In this document: piece after piece, positions 1 through 7,947 of the stretch
Layout: every line of letters begins with the position of its first letter
Position numbering within the stretch: the first letter of the stretch is position 1
NCBI GenBank assembly: GCA_902495455.1
Contig: CABUXJ010000001.1
Coordinates: 91,456 to 155,455, forward strand
Direction of reading: 5' to 3'
DNA from: an uncultured Prevotella sp.
GTDB taxonomy: Bacteria > Bacteroidota > Bacteroidia > Bacteroidales > Bacteroidaceae
DNA: 64,000 bases
Made by a program: the position numbers and the translations under genes
Notes under the pieces: model-generated
What the model saw: the letters and a program-made list of their open reading frames with translations, nothing else
The model's database searches: none
What the model was told of the DNA's origin: nothing

Positions 1-6
1 CGTTCT

Positions 7-1434
7 TCAGACTTCTTTGGCGTCCTTTTTTGCTTTGTCTCCCATCTCTTTCGCGTCGTCGTCAGTCCCCAGCAACTCCGGTTCGGGTTTGGGAATACGT
101 CGGTTGGGATTCTCCTTCGCTCCCATGTCGACGAGCTCGCGGCCCTTCTTGACAACGCTCTGAGCTCCGGTCTGCAACTTGTTGTTGGCGAAATCATAGT
201 CTTTTTGTGCCTTTGCCAGTGTGTCGCCGAGCGTGTTATATCGCTTTATGAAATCGCCGAGACGGTCGATGAGCTGTTCGGCGATGCCGAAGACTTTCTC
301 CTGATTCTCCGCCTGCTGGTTCTGTACCCATGCGATGTGTATCATGTGGAGGATGCCGAGCAGGTTTTGTTCGCCCGTGATGAAGACCTTGCGCTCGAAC
401 GCCTCGCGCCACAGTGTGGGGTCGTTGGCCAATGCGAGCTGCAGCGACGACTCAAACGGGACGAACATGATGACGAAGTCGACGGCCTCGCGCGGCGCCT
501 TAATATAGCGGCTGTAGTCCTTGCGGGCCAGTTCGGTGACGTGGTTGCGGACGCTCTTGATGTGGTCCTGCAGGTGACGCTCCTTCTCTTCGGGTGTCTT
601 GGCGTTGACATATCGCTGGTATGCGACGAGCGACACCTTTGAGTCGATGATGGCGTCCTGGCCCTGCGGATAGTGGAGGATGACGTCGGGCTGCATCTCA
701 CGGCCCGTGTCGTCGTTCTTCAGCGAGCGTCCGGTCTCGTCGCGGAGCCGCGCCTGCACCTCATAGTGGATGCCTTCGGTCAGTCCCTGCGACGCCAGCA
801 GGTCGCCGAGGATGATCTCTCCCATGTTGCCCGCCACCTTGTTGTCCCGCCGCAGGACGTTGGCCAGCGACTCCGCCTTCTCGCCAATCTCGCGGTTGCT
901 CTCCATCATCAGCCGTATCTGCTCGCGGAAGGAGGCCGAATGTTGTGCGGAGTCCTTGATGTTGTCCGTCAGGGCTTTGCGCATGTCGCTGATGGCGTCC
1001 TTTAGCGGCTGTGTGATATGGCCGATATTCTCGGTGTTCTGCTCTTTGAGCTTGCGTGCGTTCTGCTCCATGATCTGGTTTGCGACATTGGTGAGCTGCT
1101 CCTTTGCCGTGCGGAGTTGCTCGTCAAACTGCTCACTGCGCAGCCGCGCTTCTTCCGTAGACTGTTTGCGCAGTATCTCTATTTCGCGGGCCTGGGCTTC
1201 GGCGCGTGCGGCAAGAGCCTTATTCTCACGTTCCGCCTCGGCCATGCGGCCGGCCGTCGCGGACATCTGTTCCGTGAGCATGGCCAGCTCGGTGGATTTC
1301 TTTTCCAGTTCGATGGTCTGCTGCATGGATAGTCTTTCCTTTTCCGTCAGTCTGCCGGCGGCCTTGCGGCTCACGGCTATCCATGCGGTTGCGGCTCCGA
1401 GGATGATGCCGATGATGATGTAGAGTGCTGTCAT
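7..1434 (-). CDS. rmuC: RmuC family DNA recombination protein
   Basis: 475 residues, complete, with a TGA stop at 7-9. One N-terminal membrane segment (about residues 2-22) is followed by a long charged coiled coil (about 25-140) and then the RmuC domain (about 150-430), recognisable by the stretch IDSKVSLVAYQRY near residue 262 and the FVPFESSLQLAL region. The family is a membrane-anchored, nuclease-fold-related group that limits rearrangements between inverted repeats in E. coli; the biochemical activity is not settled. The C-terminal about 45 residues are charged and variable. It is the last gene of a leftward group after the helicase and PPTase genes, separated from the PPTase by 148 bp that hold a 19-bp tandem repeat. 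The link to inverted-repeat stability is notable in a window full of long hairpins, but that connection is inference. Confidence 0.93.
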   Translation of the reverse strand: MTALYIIIGIILGAATAWIAVSRKAAGRLTEKERLSMQQTIELEKKSTELAMLTEQMSATAGRMAEAERENKALAARAEAQAREIEILRKQSTEEARLRSEQFDEQLRTAKEQLTNVANQIMEQNARKLKEQNTENIGHITQPLKDAISDMRKALTDNIKDSAQHSASFREQIRLMMESNREIGEKAESLANVLRRDNKVAGNMGEIILGDLLASQGLTEGIHYEVQARLRDETGRSLKNDDTGREMQPDVILHYPQGQDAIIDSKVSLVAYQRYVNAKTPEEKERHLQDHIKSVRNHVTELARKDYSRYIKAPREAVDFVIMFVPFESSLQLALANDPTLWREAFERKVFITGEQNLLGILHMIHIAWVQNQQAENQEKVFGIAEQLIDRLGDFIKRYNTLGDTLAKAQKDYDFANNKLQTGAQSVVKKGRELVDMGAKENPNRRIPKPEPELLGTDDDAKEMGDKAKKDAKEV

Positions 1435-1462
1435 TTGTTCTTCTTTATATGGGAGTTGTTTT

Positions 1463-1553
1463 ATGGGAATAATGGGAGTTTATGGGAATGATGGGAATTT
1501 ATGGGGATGATGGGAATTTATGGGGATGATGGGAATTTATGGGAATGATGGGA
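1463..1553. repeat. 19-bp tandem repeat, about 4.8 copies
   Basis: Five consecutive units of the form ATGGGAATGATGGGAATTT start at 1463, 1482, 1501, 1520 and 1539; the last is partial. Units differ at one to three positions (A/G at position 6, A/G at 9, A/G at 16). The array fills most of the 148-bp spacer between the PPTase stop and the rmuC start and would be transcribed in the rmuC leader if the genes are co-transcribed. Copy number is expected to be unstable between strains. Confidence 0.9.
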
Positions 1554-1582
1554 CATGTGCTGATGGCTTTTGTATGGCCCTG

Positions 1583-2143
1583 TCATGTCATTTCACATGC
1601 AGTACAGATATATCCGCGGGCGGTGTTTATTGTTGTTGTGAAGCGTGCGGAGGAAAGCGGAACCTGTTTGAGGTCGCTGCGGATGCCCATGCCTGTCATC
1701 TTCAGAAAGCTCTCTTTCATGGTCCACAGCCTGATAAATTCGATTTCGGGATGTGGTGACGACGTGATGATGCCCATCTCTTCGGCGTTCATAACGCGCT
1801 CGGCGAGCTCACGGCTGTATGGGCGGATGGTCTCGATGTCGATGCCGACGGACCGGTCGCTGACGGTACATGCCACGCCGTTGCGGCAGTGGCTCATGCT
1901 GAAACAGATGTCCCGACAGTCGGTGATGAACGGTTTGCCGCCATCATGGTAGTCGAAATGGGGTAGGGCGGTCATCCCGTATTCCGTTTTCAGCGCGTCG
2001 CATAGCAGCAGATAGGCCGCTACGCTCAGCTTGCGGTCATGCTCGTTGCGTATCAACATGACTTTTTCGCGTCGTTGCTCCGATATGCGTGCCATCGCGC
2101 TGGCAATGTCGAGGGTTTCAATATTGTCGTTGATGTATATCAT
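1583..2143 (-). CDS. 4'-phosphopantetheinyl transferase (Sfp type)
   Basis: 186 residues. The two family signatures are present: VGIDIE (about residues 97-102; the Asp and Glu bind Mg2+ and CoA) and WTMKESFLK (about 137-145). The enzyme transfers 4'-phosphopantetheine from CoA to a serine of acyl or peptidyl carrier proteins. At 186 residues it is shorter than Sfp (about 225), as is usual for the compact Bacteroidetes members. The start codon overlaps the stop of the upstream helicase gene by four bases (ATGA, 2140-2143), so the two are translationally coupled. No carrier protein or polyketide genes lie nearby, so a housekeeping role (fatty-acid ACP, or a second PPTase beside AcpS) is the simplest guess. 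Confidence 0.9.
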   Translation of the reverse strand: MIYINDNIETLDIASAMARISEQRREKVMLIRNEHDRKLSVAAYLLLCDALKTEYGMTALPHFDYHDGGKPFITDCRDICFSMSHCRNGVACTVSDRSVGIDIETIRPYSRELAERVMNAEEMGIITSSPHPEIEFIRLWTMKESFLKMTGMGIRSDLKQVPLSSARFTTTINTARGYICTACEMT

Positions 2144-3696
2144 TGCATTATTGATAAAGGTTCATTCGTATCGATCTGTTCCTTCGGCCAGTTGACGAGA
2201 TATAGCCGTTCGGTCGCCCGGGTGAAGGCCGTGTACAGCCAATGGATGTAGTCGGGCGTGAGCATGTCGTCCGTCATGTAGCCCTGGTCGACGTAGATGT
2301 GCGCCCACTGTCCGCCCTGCGCCTTGTGGCAGGTGACGGCGTAGGCGAATTTCACCTGCAGGGCACTGTAATACTTGTCCTGTTTCATGCTGCGCATGCG
2401 GTCGGACTTGCGTGGAATGTCGGCGTAGTCGGCCTCCACGGCATTGAAAAGCTGTTCGTTCTGCTCCCGCGTCAGCGCCGGGGCGTCCGTCGTCAGCGTA
2501 TCGAGAATGACTGTTTGCGTCATCTCAAGGTTGTCATAGTCGGGGAATTGGAGTGTGACTTCGGCAAAACGGAAGCCGTGCATCTCATGTATATTGCGGA
2601 CACGGTAGACGCGGGCACGGTCGCCGTTGGCAATAAATTTAAATGAAGAGTGAAGAGTGAAGAGTGAAGAAGTTGCTGCCGCCGTTCCCTCTCGGTTTCC
2701 CTCTGCTGTTCCACCAGAAACATCAGTTGGAACGGCGGTAGCAACTTCTTCGCTCTTCACTCTTCGTTCTTCATTTTCAAAGTATTTGTTCTTCACAACC
2801 ATCAGCATGTCGCCCGTGCAGAGCTCCTCTTCCCTGTCGAGCACTGTGGCCCGGATGCCGCGGTTGTAGATGTTGGCGCGCTTGTTGCTTCGCGTGATGA
2901 CCATCGTTTCGTCCATTCCGGCGCGGCTGTAGCTTGTCGCCAGTGTCTCGATGAGCTCGTCTCCCGGCACGATGGCGATGTCGGCGAAGCCGCGCAGACG
3001 GAGACGTGGCAGCTGTGTCAGCTCGTCGTGAGTAATCATGCGGCGAATCATGGTCGCGTTCCACAGTATTCCGGACTCTTCCGCCTGTCTTAAAACGTTG
3101 CTGAGGTCGGCCTCATGGACGTCCAGTCCGTAGCAGCGAAGTACTTCTGCCTGCAGCGCGGGACTCTCCTCTTCACCCACTGGTGGCAGCTGGGCGCAGT
3201 CGCCGATGAGCATCATGCAGCAGTTGCGCCCGCTATATACGAACTCGATGAGATCGTCGAGCAGACGGCCGCTGCCGAAAACGGACTCCATGCCCCCGCC
3301 GTTGGCCACCATCGAGGCCTCGTCGACGATGAATAGCGTGTCCGAAAGCATGTTGACATTGAGATTGAACGCCGACATGTCGCCCGCCGTCTTCTGTCGG
3401 TAGATGCGGCGGTGGATGGTGAACGCCTGATGACCGGCGTTCAGAGAGAACACCTTGGCCGCGCGACCCGTGGGGGCCAGCAACACCATGCGCACGCCCA
3501 GCGCATCCAATGCCCTTACTATTGCACCGGCCAGTGTCGTCTTTCCCGTTCCGGCCGAGCCGCGCATGATCATGGCCACACGGTCGCCGCGGTCGGACAT
3601 GAACCGTCCGAACACGTTGATAGCCCCGGCCTGGTCGGCCGTCGGTTCCATTGCTAAAGACTGATGTATGCGGTATGTAAGTTCGTCTGCTATCAT
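2140..3696 (-). CDS. RecD-like superfamily 1 helicase / AAA ATPase
   Basis: 518 residues. Walker A GSAGTGKTTL lies at about residues 46-55, Walker B-type DEASM near 125, and the C-terminal UvrD-like motifs CHKAQGGQW (about 459) and YTAFTRATERLYL follow. The order matches short RecD2-like or exodeoxyribonuclease V alpha-type helicases without the RecD2 N-terminal extension. It probably unwinds DNA from ends during repair. Odd feature: residues about 308-352 (around ENEERRVKSEEVATAVP to SSLFTLHSSFKF) are low-complexity and encoded by a long palindrome at 2641-2776 that sits in frame. They interrupt the region between the KNKYF and FIANGD segments, which are expected to be nearly adjacent in relatives. 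The reading frame is intact, so the gene is probably functional. It is followed by the overlapping PPTase gene. Confidence 0.88.
   Translation of the reverse strand: MIADELTYRIHQSLAMEPTADQAGAINVFGRFMSDRGDRVAMIMRGSAGTGKTTLAGAIVRALDALGVRMVLLAPTGRAAKVFSLNAGHQAFTIHRRIYRQKTAGDMSAFNLNVNMLSDTLFIVDEASMVANGGGMESVFGSGRLLDDLIEFVYSGRNCCMMLIGDCAQLPPVGEEESPALQAEVLRCYGLDVHEADLSNVLRQAEESGILWNATMIRRMITHDELTQLPRLRLRGFADIAIVPGDELIETLATSYSRAGMDETMVITRSNKRANIYNRGIRATVLDREEELCTGDMLMVVKNKYFENEERRVKSEEVATAVPTDVSGGTAEGNREGTAAATSSLFTLHSSFKFIANGDRARVYRVRNIHEMHGFRFAEVTLQFPDYDNLEMTQTVILDTLTTDAPALTREQNEQLFNAVEADYADIPRKSDRMRSMKQDKYYSALQVKFAYAVTCHKAQGGQWAHIYVDQGYMTDDMLTPDYIHWLYTAFTRATERLYLVNWPKEQIDTNEPLSIMQ
2641..2776. repeat. 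Palindromic element inserted in frame in the helicase gene
   Basis: The left arm 2641-2688 (AAATGAAGAGTGAAGAGTGA and on) and right arm 2729-2776 are inverted copies. The inner 23 bp pair at 22 of 23 positions (GAAGAAGTTGCTGCCGCC and on), and the outer parts are tandem GAAGAGT heptamers. The loop 2689-2728 is 40 bp. It is read through in frame without a stop on the minus strand and adds about 45 residues to the protein. Confidence 0.85.
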
Positions 3697-3753
3697 TGCG
3701 ATGCAAACTTACGAAAAAAAACGAAGAAAGAAGAAAGGCAGAATTATTTATTT

Positions 3754-3884
3754 AAAGGAGTTACGGAGTAAAAAGAAGTTAAGGAGTTAAGTCAATACTC
3801 TTGGTCCCTTGTTCACATTGCTGGAACGGAAAAGGGCATTTGGCTTAATTCCTTAACTTCCTTTTACTCCTTAACTACTGAAAG
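3754..3884. repeat. Long inverted repeat with GGAGTTA-type arms
   Basis: The left arm 3754-3795 and right arm 3840-3884 are imperfect inverted copies (about 35 of 40 positions pair), built from degenerate GGAGTTA / GGAGTAAA tandem units. The loop is about 44 bp. It lies between the vWA lipoprotein stop and the helicase start, both leftward. Same architecture as the hairpins at 20871 and 30518 but a different sequence. Confidence 0.8.
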
Positions 3885-3906
3885 TTATTCCTTGAGTATG
3901 ACTCCG

Positions 3907-5076
3907 TCAAGAAGCGAAAGTGACGCTGAACGTCTTTTCCGCCATTGTCTTTCCGTCCTTCGTGAGGATGGTGACTTTGACGTCATGCGTCTTGCCGTCC
4001 ATCAAGTTCGCGATATTTGTGAAGCGTATGATGTAGGAGTTCTGCATGGCTCCGGTGACGGGAAGATTGGTCAGGGTCACGTCATTGAATGATGGATTGC
4101 AGTAGATGATTGTACCTCCGGTGTACTCGGACATTCTCCAGGGGTATTCGCTCTGATACTGTCTTTCCGTGAAATCCTTGTATGTGTCGCTGTAGACGGT
4201 GTGTATCGTTCCCTTGGCCGTGTTCCAGTTCTCCTGCGTGCTGACATACTCGACGCTGAAATTTTTATTACCGTACGGCTGATTGGGCTCGTCGGTGAAG
4301 TTGACGTAAATGCGGTTGGCGCCGTTTCTGAAAGTAAAATGCTCGTCAGCGAAGCGCAGTGCAGCCGTTCCACATTCATAGGCGCTGTTGCCGCCGGTTC
4401 TGTAAGGCCCAACAGCGGCACTGAGTTCCGACGCATCCGGTCCACCGAAATGACGTGTTCTGCTTGTTCCGGAAGAGAAGTTCAGATATTCTGCCAAGTT
4501 GTCTGATGTAGTGATATTGAGTGCGCCGCAGATAGCTCCGTCATATCCGACAATACCGAACTTCATGTCAAGACCGGACCTGCTCAGCATGTCACTCCAC
4601 GTGATGATGTCGCGTGCGATGGCGTTGGCCTCTTCGCCCATTGAACCGGAGTTGTCAACGAGGAAGACGAGGTCGGCCATAACCTTTGCGTTACCGTCGT
4701 TATCGTCGGCAGTGTTGTGTACGGAGATTCCCTTCGGCTTGCCGTCAACCTCGACCCAGACATTCTGTTTGTCGCTGCCGGTTCCGTAGAGACGTAGCCA
4801 CTCGTTGCCGAGGCTTTCCTGTACACCGGTCATATCTATACGGATGACGGGCACGCCGTTTTCATATTCCGTGTTGTATACGATGTTGGGGATGTTGGTC
4901 GTGTTGTTGTCGACGTCGGGGTTCGGCGTCGCGTCTCCGTCGTCCGGTATGCCGGCAACGAGAACGGTCACTTCCTCCTGCTCTTCCGGATCATCGTCGC
5001 TGCTGCACGACGTCAGTGCGGTCGATGTGAACAACATGCCTGCGCATGCGATACTGAATAGATAGAATGTTTTCAT
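3907..5076 (-). CDS. Secreted lipoprotein with von Willebrand factor A domain
   Basis: 389 residues. A lipoprotein signal peptide ends in STALTSC (Cys about 24), followed by an acidic Ser/Asp/Glu linker (SSDDDPEEQEE) typical of surface-exported Bacteroidetes lipoproteins. A vWA domain spans about residues 130-330, with the MIDAS motif DNSGSMGEE near 140 (DxSxS metal site). The C-terminal about 60 residues look like a beta-sandwich. The protein probably sits on the outer membrane and binds a partner through the metal site; the ligand is unknown. It is monocistronic, with a Bacteroidetes promoter in front. The stop is followed by a long inverted repeat. Confidence 0.82.
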   Translation of the reverse strand: MKTFYLFSIACAGMLFTSTALTSCSSDDDPEEQEEVTVLVAGIPDDGDATPNPDVDNNTTNIPNIVYNTEYENGVPVIRIDMTGVQESLGNEWLRLYGTGSDKQNVWVEVDGKPKGISVHNTADDNDGNAKVMADLVFLVDNSGSMGEEANAIARDIITWSDMLSRSGLDMKFGIVGYDGAICGALNITTSDNLAEYLNFSSGTSRTRHFGGPDASELSAAVGPYRTGGNSAYECGTAALRFADEHFTFRNGANRIYVNFTDEPNQPYGNKNFSVEYVSTQENWNTAKGTIHTVYSDTYKDFTERQYQSEYPWRMSEYTGGTIIYCNPSFNDVTLTNLPVTGAMQNSYIIRFTNIANLMDGKTHDVKVTILTKDGKTMAEKTFSVTFAS

Positions 5077-5077
5077 A

Positions 5078-5511
5078 AACCTTTTCTTTTGATGTTATAT
5101 TATAATAATGTGTATTGACTGGCGTCAGGAGAACACAGCGATGGTCTTTTTGTGCTGTTCCATGTGTGGCAAAGGTAGTGAAAAATATTTAATCGTTTGT
5201 AGCCCGGTTGCCGTTAATTATTGGAATGTAGGCATTTAGCGCTTATCCGTATTCCGTGTCGGCTCATTCGTCGTTCTTCTTTTTTGGAGTTCATGGACCG
5301 GAATGGCCAGCGGGATGACAGTAGTGATTGATGAGTAGGTGTGACGTGTGTATGAAGTTTAAAAACGCATAAAAACATACAACATCGGTCGCGATGATGC
5401 CGTATGTATTGGGAAAATGAATATATTTGCCATTGTTTTTAACACACGGAACCGGCCTCCGGTATGTAGGGACCGGTGTTTAAATCCATATACAAGACAG
5501 GCTGTTGAACG
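5078..5511. other. Divergent intergenic region
   Basis: 434 bp between the leftward vWA lipoprotein and the rightward small secreted protein. It holds the leftward promoter at 5170-5177 and a rightward -7-like TATATTTG at 5421-5428, about 84 bp before the next start codon. No further gene, RNA or repeat was recognised. Confidence 0.6.
5170..5177 (-). promoter_or_regulatory. Bacteroidetes -7 promoter element for the vWA lipoprotein
   Basis: TACCTTTG on the minus strand, about 93 bp before the start codon. It matches TAnnTTTG exactly. A clear -33 TTG at 19-21 bp was not identified, so strength is uncertain. Confidence 0.6.
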
Positions 5512-5985
5512 ATGAACATCCGTACTTCCATAATATTTCTGCTCGTGGCCGTTTGCCCGGGCGTGATGGCCCAGCGCCGGTGGATTGTGACCGACGCGGA
5601 GACCGGTGTGCCTGTGCGCGACGTTCAGGTGTTTTTCAATGGCGACAAGAGCCGGCGTGCCGTCACCGACTATCGCGGCACGGTCAGTCTTCCGGATACA
5701 GCCCGTTTCATCCAGATGAGTCATCCGAAGTATGAGACTCTGGTGGCCGATACCGCCACAGTCCGCGATACTGTATTTCTGTTGCCAAATATCCGGCGTC
5801 TCAACGAACTGGTCGTCGTCGGCCATCGTCCGCAAGTCAGCCCGTCGATGATGGCCGACGTAAAAAAGGCAGCCGTGGCCGCGGCACCGCCTTCTAATGG
5901 CATCAGCTTCGATTTCTTCGAACTCTTCAATTGGAAGAAGCGGAAGAAACAGCGCGAGCGCATGGAGGCGATAAAGGATTATTAA
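5512..5985 (+). CDS. Small secreted protein with carboxypeptidase-D-regulatory-like domain
   Basis: 157 residues. A signal peptide is cleaved after VCPGVMA. The mature protein begins QRRWIVTDAETGVPVRDVQV, a beta-sandwich of the CarboxypepD_reg-like type that normally forms the N-terminus of TonB-dependent receptors. It is followed by LNELVVVGHRP (about residues 100-110), which resembles the TonB-box region of SusC-like proteins. No plug or barrel follows; instead the protein ends in a basic segment (NWKKRKKQRERMEAIKDY). It is therefore a free-standing receptor-like N-domain. Function unknown; it could be an adaptor or a relic. The convergent neighbour ddh shares its terminator. Confidence 0.72.
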   Translation: MNIRTSIIFLLVAVCPGVMAQRRWIVTDAETGVPVRDVQVFFNGDKSRRAVTDYRGTVSLPDTARFIQMSHPKYETLVADTATVRDTVFLLPNIRRLNELVVVGHRPQVSPSMMADVKKAAVAAAPPSNGISFDFFELFNWKKRKKQRERMEAIKDY

Positions 5986-5993
5986 TCTTTTAG

Positions 5994-6068
5994 GAGTTAT
6001 CGCGGGCTCTGTCCGCGATAACTCTCCTGTCTAATAAAAGCGCGCTTCCGTGAGGCGCGCTTTTATTA
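5994..6068. terminator. Two hairpins between convergent genes; bidirectional terminator
   Basis: Hairpin 1 (5994-6024): GAGTTATCGCGG pairs with CCGCGATAACTC. Hairpin 2 (6032-6068): a perfect 14-bp stem TAATAAAAGCGCGC / GCGCGCTTTTATTA, with A/T runs that give a U-tract on either strand. The ddh stop codon (TAA, 6066-6068) lies inside the right arm of hairpin 2. Confidence 0.85.
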
Positions 6069-6965
6069 GACCAAATGTCCGATGAGCTCTTCGCGCTCTC
6101 CCGGCAGCATGTCGATCACCGGCAGCTCGACCATCGTGTAGCAGCCGGGCTGCTGGCGCAGTGACGCGCGGGCCACGTTGACGAGCACCTGGGCTGTCAG
6201 GGCGGGGTTGTTGATGCTCATGTGGAACTCCATGCGCTGGTTTTGAGTCTTTCCGCTGACACCCTTGCGCACCAGATTCACACCGTGTCCCATGTCGCGC
6301 ACGGCGTCTACCGACTCGACGGCAAAGACGTGGGTCTCGTCATTGGCGAAATAAGGGTCTGCCTTGATGGCCGCCGTGACGTCTTCGAGACGTGCGCCGT
6401 CCTCCAGCTCGACGTAGACCATGCGGCGATGGATGCCCTCGCCGAGTGGGATGGTCATCGAGAGAGCGTTGCGGACACCCTCTTTCGAGCGCACGCAGAC
6501 GCTGTGGCCCATCGACATGCCCGGTCCGAAGTTGGTGTAGCTCAGTCCCTTTGGAGCGAGACTCTGCATGAGTGTGCGGACGATGGAGTCGGAACCCGGA
6601 TCCCATCCGGCCGAGATTACGGCCACGGTGCCGGTCTTCTTGCAGACCTCCATGAGCGAGCGGCGATAGTCCACGATGCCGGTGTGGATGTCGAAGCTGT
6701 CGACGGTGTTGATGCCCAGCGGCAATATCTTCTTCGCATATTCCTCGCAGCTGCGTGTCGGGGTGGCGAGTATGGCCACGTCGACGTCCTTCAGTTCGGT
6801 GATGTCCTTGACGACGTCATAGCCGGCCAGTTCGGCGGGCTTGTTCTCGGCACCGTTGCGGCGCACGATGCCGGCTATCTCAAAGTCTTCCGAGGCTTCC
6901 AGTGCCTCTACGGTGTAGCGTCCGATGTTGCCGTAACCGACTACGGCTGCTCTGATTTTCTTCAT
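6066..6965 (-). CDS. ddh: meso-diaminopimelate D-dehydrogenase
   Basis: 299 residues from MKKIRAAVVGYGNIGRY. It is an NADP-dependent oxidoreductase with a Rossmann GYGNIG at residues 8-13 and the diagnostic DAPDH stretches PTRSCEEYAKKILP, NTVDSFDIH, SAGWDPGSDS and GPGMSMGHSV. It catalyses reductive amination of L-2-amino-6-oxopimelate to meso-DAP, giving lysine and peptidoglycan precursor in one step (the dehydrogenase route, common in Bacteroidales). An in-frame ATG lies 17 codons upstream at 7016, but the conserved family start is at 6965 and the promoter -7 at 7031-7038 leaves a sensible leader for it. Confidence 0.93.
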   Translation of the reverse strand: MKKIRAAVVGYGNIGRYTVEALEASEDFEIAGIVRRNGAENKPAELAGYDVVKDITELKDVDVAILATPTRSCEEYAKKILPLGINTVDSFDIHTGIVDYRRSLMEVCKKTGTVAVISAGWDPGSDSIVRTLMQSLAPKGLSYTNFGPGMSMGHSVCVRSKEGVRNALSMTIPLGEGIHRRMVYVELEDGARLEDVTAAIKADPYFANDETHVFAVESVDAVRDMGHGVNLVRKGVSGKTQNQRMEFHMSINNPALTAQVLVNVARASLRQQPGCYTMVELPVIDMLPGEREELIGHLV

Positions 6966-7030
6966 GTCGTATATGTTTTTGTTTTTTATGATTGCGCGGG
7001 TTGTATATACGGTCAAACCGTTTCCGGCTG

Positions 7031-7038
7031 CAAAAATA
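7031..7038 (-). promoter_or_regulatory. -7 promoter element for ddh
   Basis: TATTTTTG on the minus strand, 65 bp before the preferred ddh start. Exact TAnnTTTG match. Confidence 0.6.
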
Positions 7039-7474
7039 CATCATTGACGCGAAAAAACTGACGTTCTGCCACGGAAAATTTCAATAAAAAAGCAAAAGTG
7101 AACAATTTGCAGCATATTGCGGGACGTCGCTTACGGTTCCGATGCCGCCGGCGCCGTTTCGCTTTCATATTCCAATCGCGGTCGGATTTCAAGCCCGCTC
7201 AGTATTCGTATGTGAACGGCAAGCTGACGGGACGCATGCTGTTTCTCTTGTACGGAAATGCTGTTTTATTGTAAACACAATGATTATATTCACAATAAAG
7301 CGCTTTTTGCAGAAAATCTGCCTTTCCGTGGCCCGATTTTCCGGCCGCCGGCTCCATTCTCCTGTGCCCCGGCAACGACCTTTTCGCCGTCTTCGGCCAC
7401 GTATGTTCCTGTCCTGAAGATTCACGTTTGTAAAGAAATCGGTGTTAAAAAACAACTTTTTGATTAGTCGAAAA

Positions 7475-7781
7475 ATTAGTTAATAACCGTTAATATCGGC
7501 GCTTTTGCGACACCGTTTCCGTGTCGCCGCGAGCCGTAAGGGCCTCCCGGGGTCGCAACGGCGTGCCCGTTGGATGACGGCGGGGCTGCCGTCGCGATGC
7601 AACGGGGCCCTTACGGTAGAGCCGAGAGGCCCTTACGGCTCGACGAAAAATGCGCTGTCAGTAGCCGTCAGTGTAACTGCCTGACTGTCAGTGCGTCCTG
7701 AACGAGGCTAAAAATGCGCTATTTTGCGTCGTAGCTCAAAATCCGCGGTTCGGATGCGAATTAACTATTGTTAAAGTAAAC
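7475..7781 (+). repeat. Dispersed palindromic-core element, copy A (divergent)
   Basis: The core 7531-7642 is GC-rich. Its outer stem GAGCCGTAAGGGCCTC / GAGGCCCTTACGGCTC pairs perfectly over 16 bp. Internally GCAACGGC and GTCGCGATGCAACG match the other copies. TTAATAACC on the left and ATTAACTATTGTTAAAG on the right stand where other copies have AATTTAACA. The right flank has diverged from copies C-E. It lies in the 950-bp divergent space between ddh and the sulfatase-fold gene; nothing else was seen between 7040 and 7440. Confidence 0.75.
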
Positions 7782-7919
7782 TTTATTCCGAATAAATGCC
7801 CGGCGCCGGAAGAGTGACGGGCCACGGCCCTACTTTGATGGTGACAACATTATTACCACTCAGGATGTCAGATGAACCAAAAAACTGACGGTAGTGGTGG
7901 GCACGTCATAAAATATGAT

Positions 7920-7927
7920 TACCTTTG
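7920..7927 (+). promoter_or_regulatory. -7 promoter element for the PbgA-like gene
   Basis: TACCTTTG, exact match, at 7920-7927. It overlaps the first codons of a longer in-frame reading that begins at 7915, so that ATG cannot be the start of this transcript and translation must begin at 7948 or 7975. Confidence 0.65.
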
Positions 7928-7947
7928 CACGAAAAGTATGGAATAAA

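Noticed and set aside
7142..7417. 91-codon frame in the ddh/sulfatase gap
   Set aside because: Overlapping open frames on both strands, no signal peptide, no motif and no promoter; typical chance frame in GC-rich spacer.
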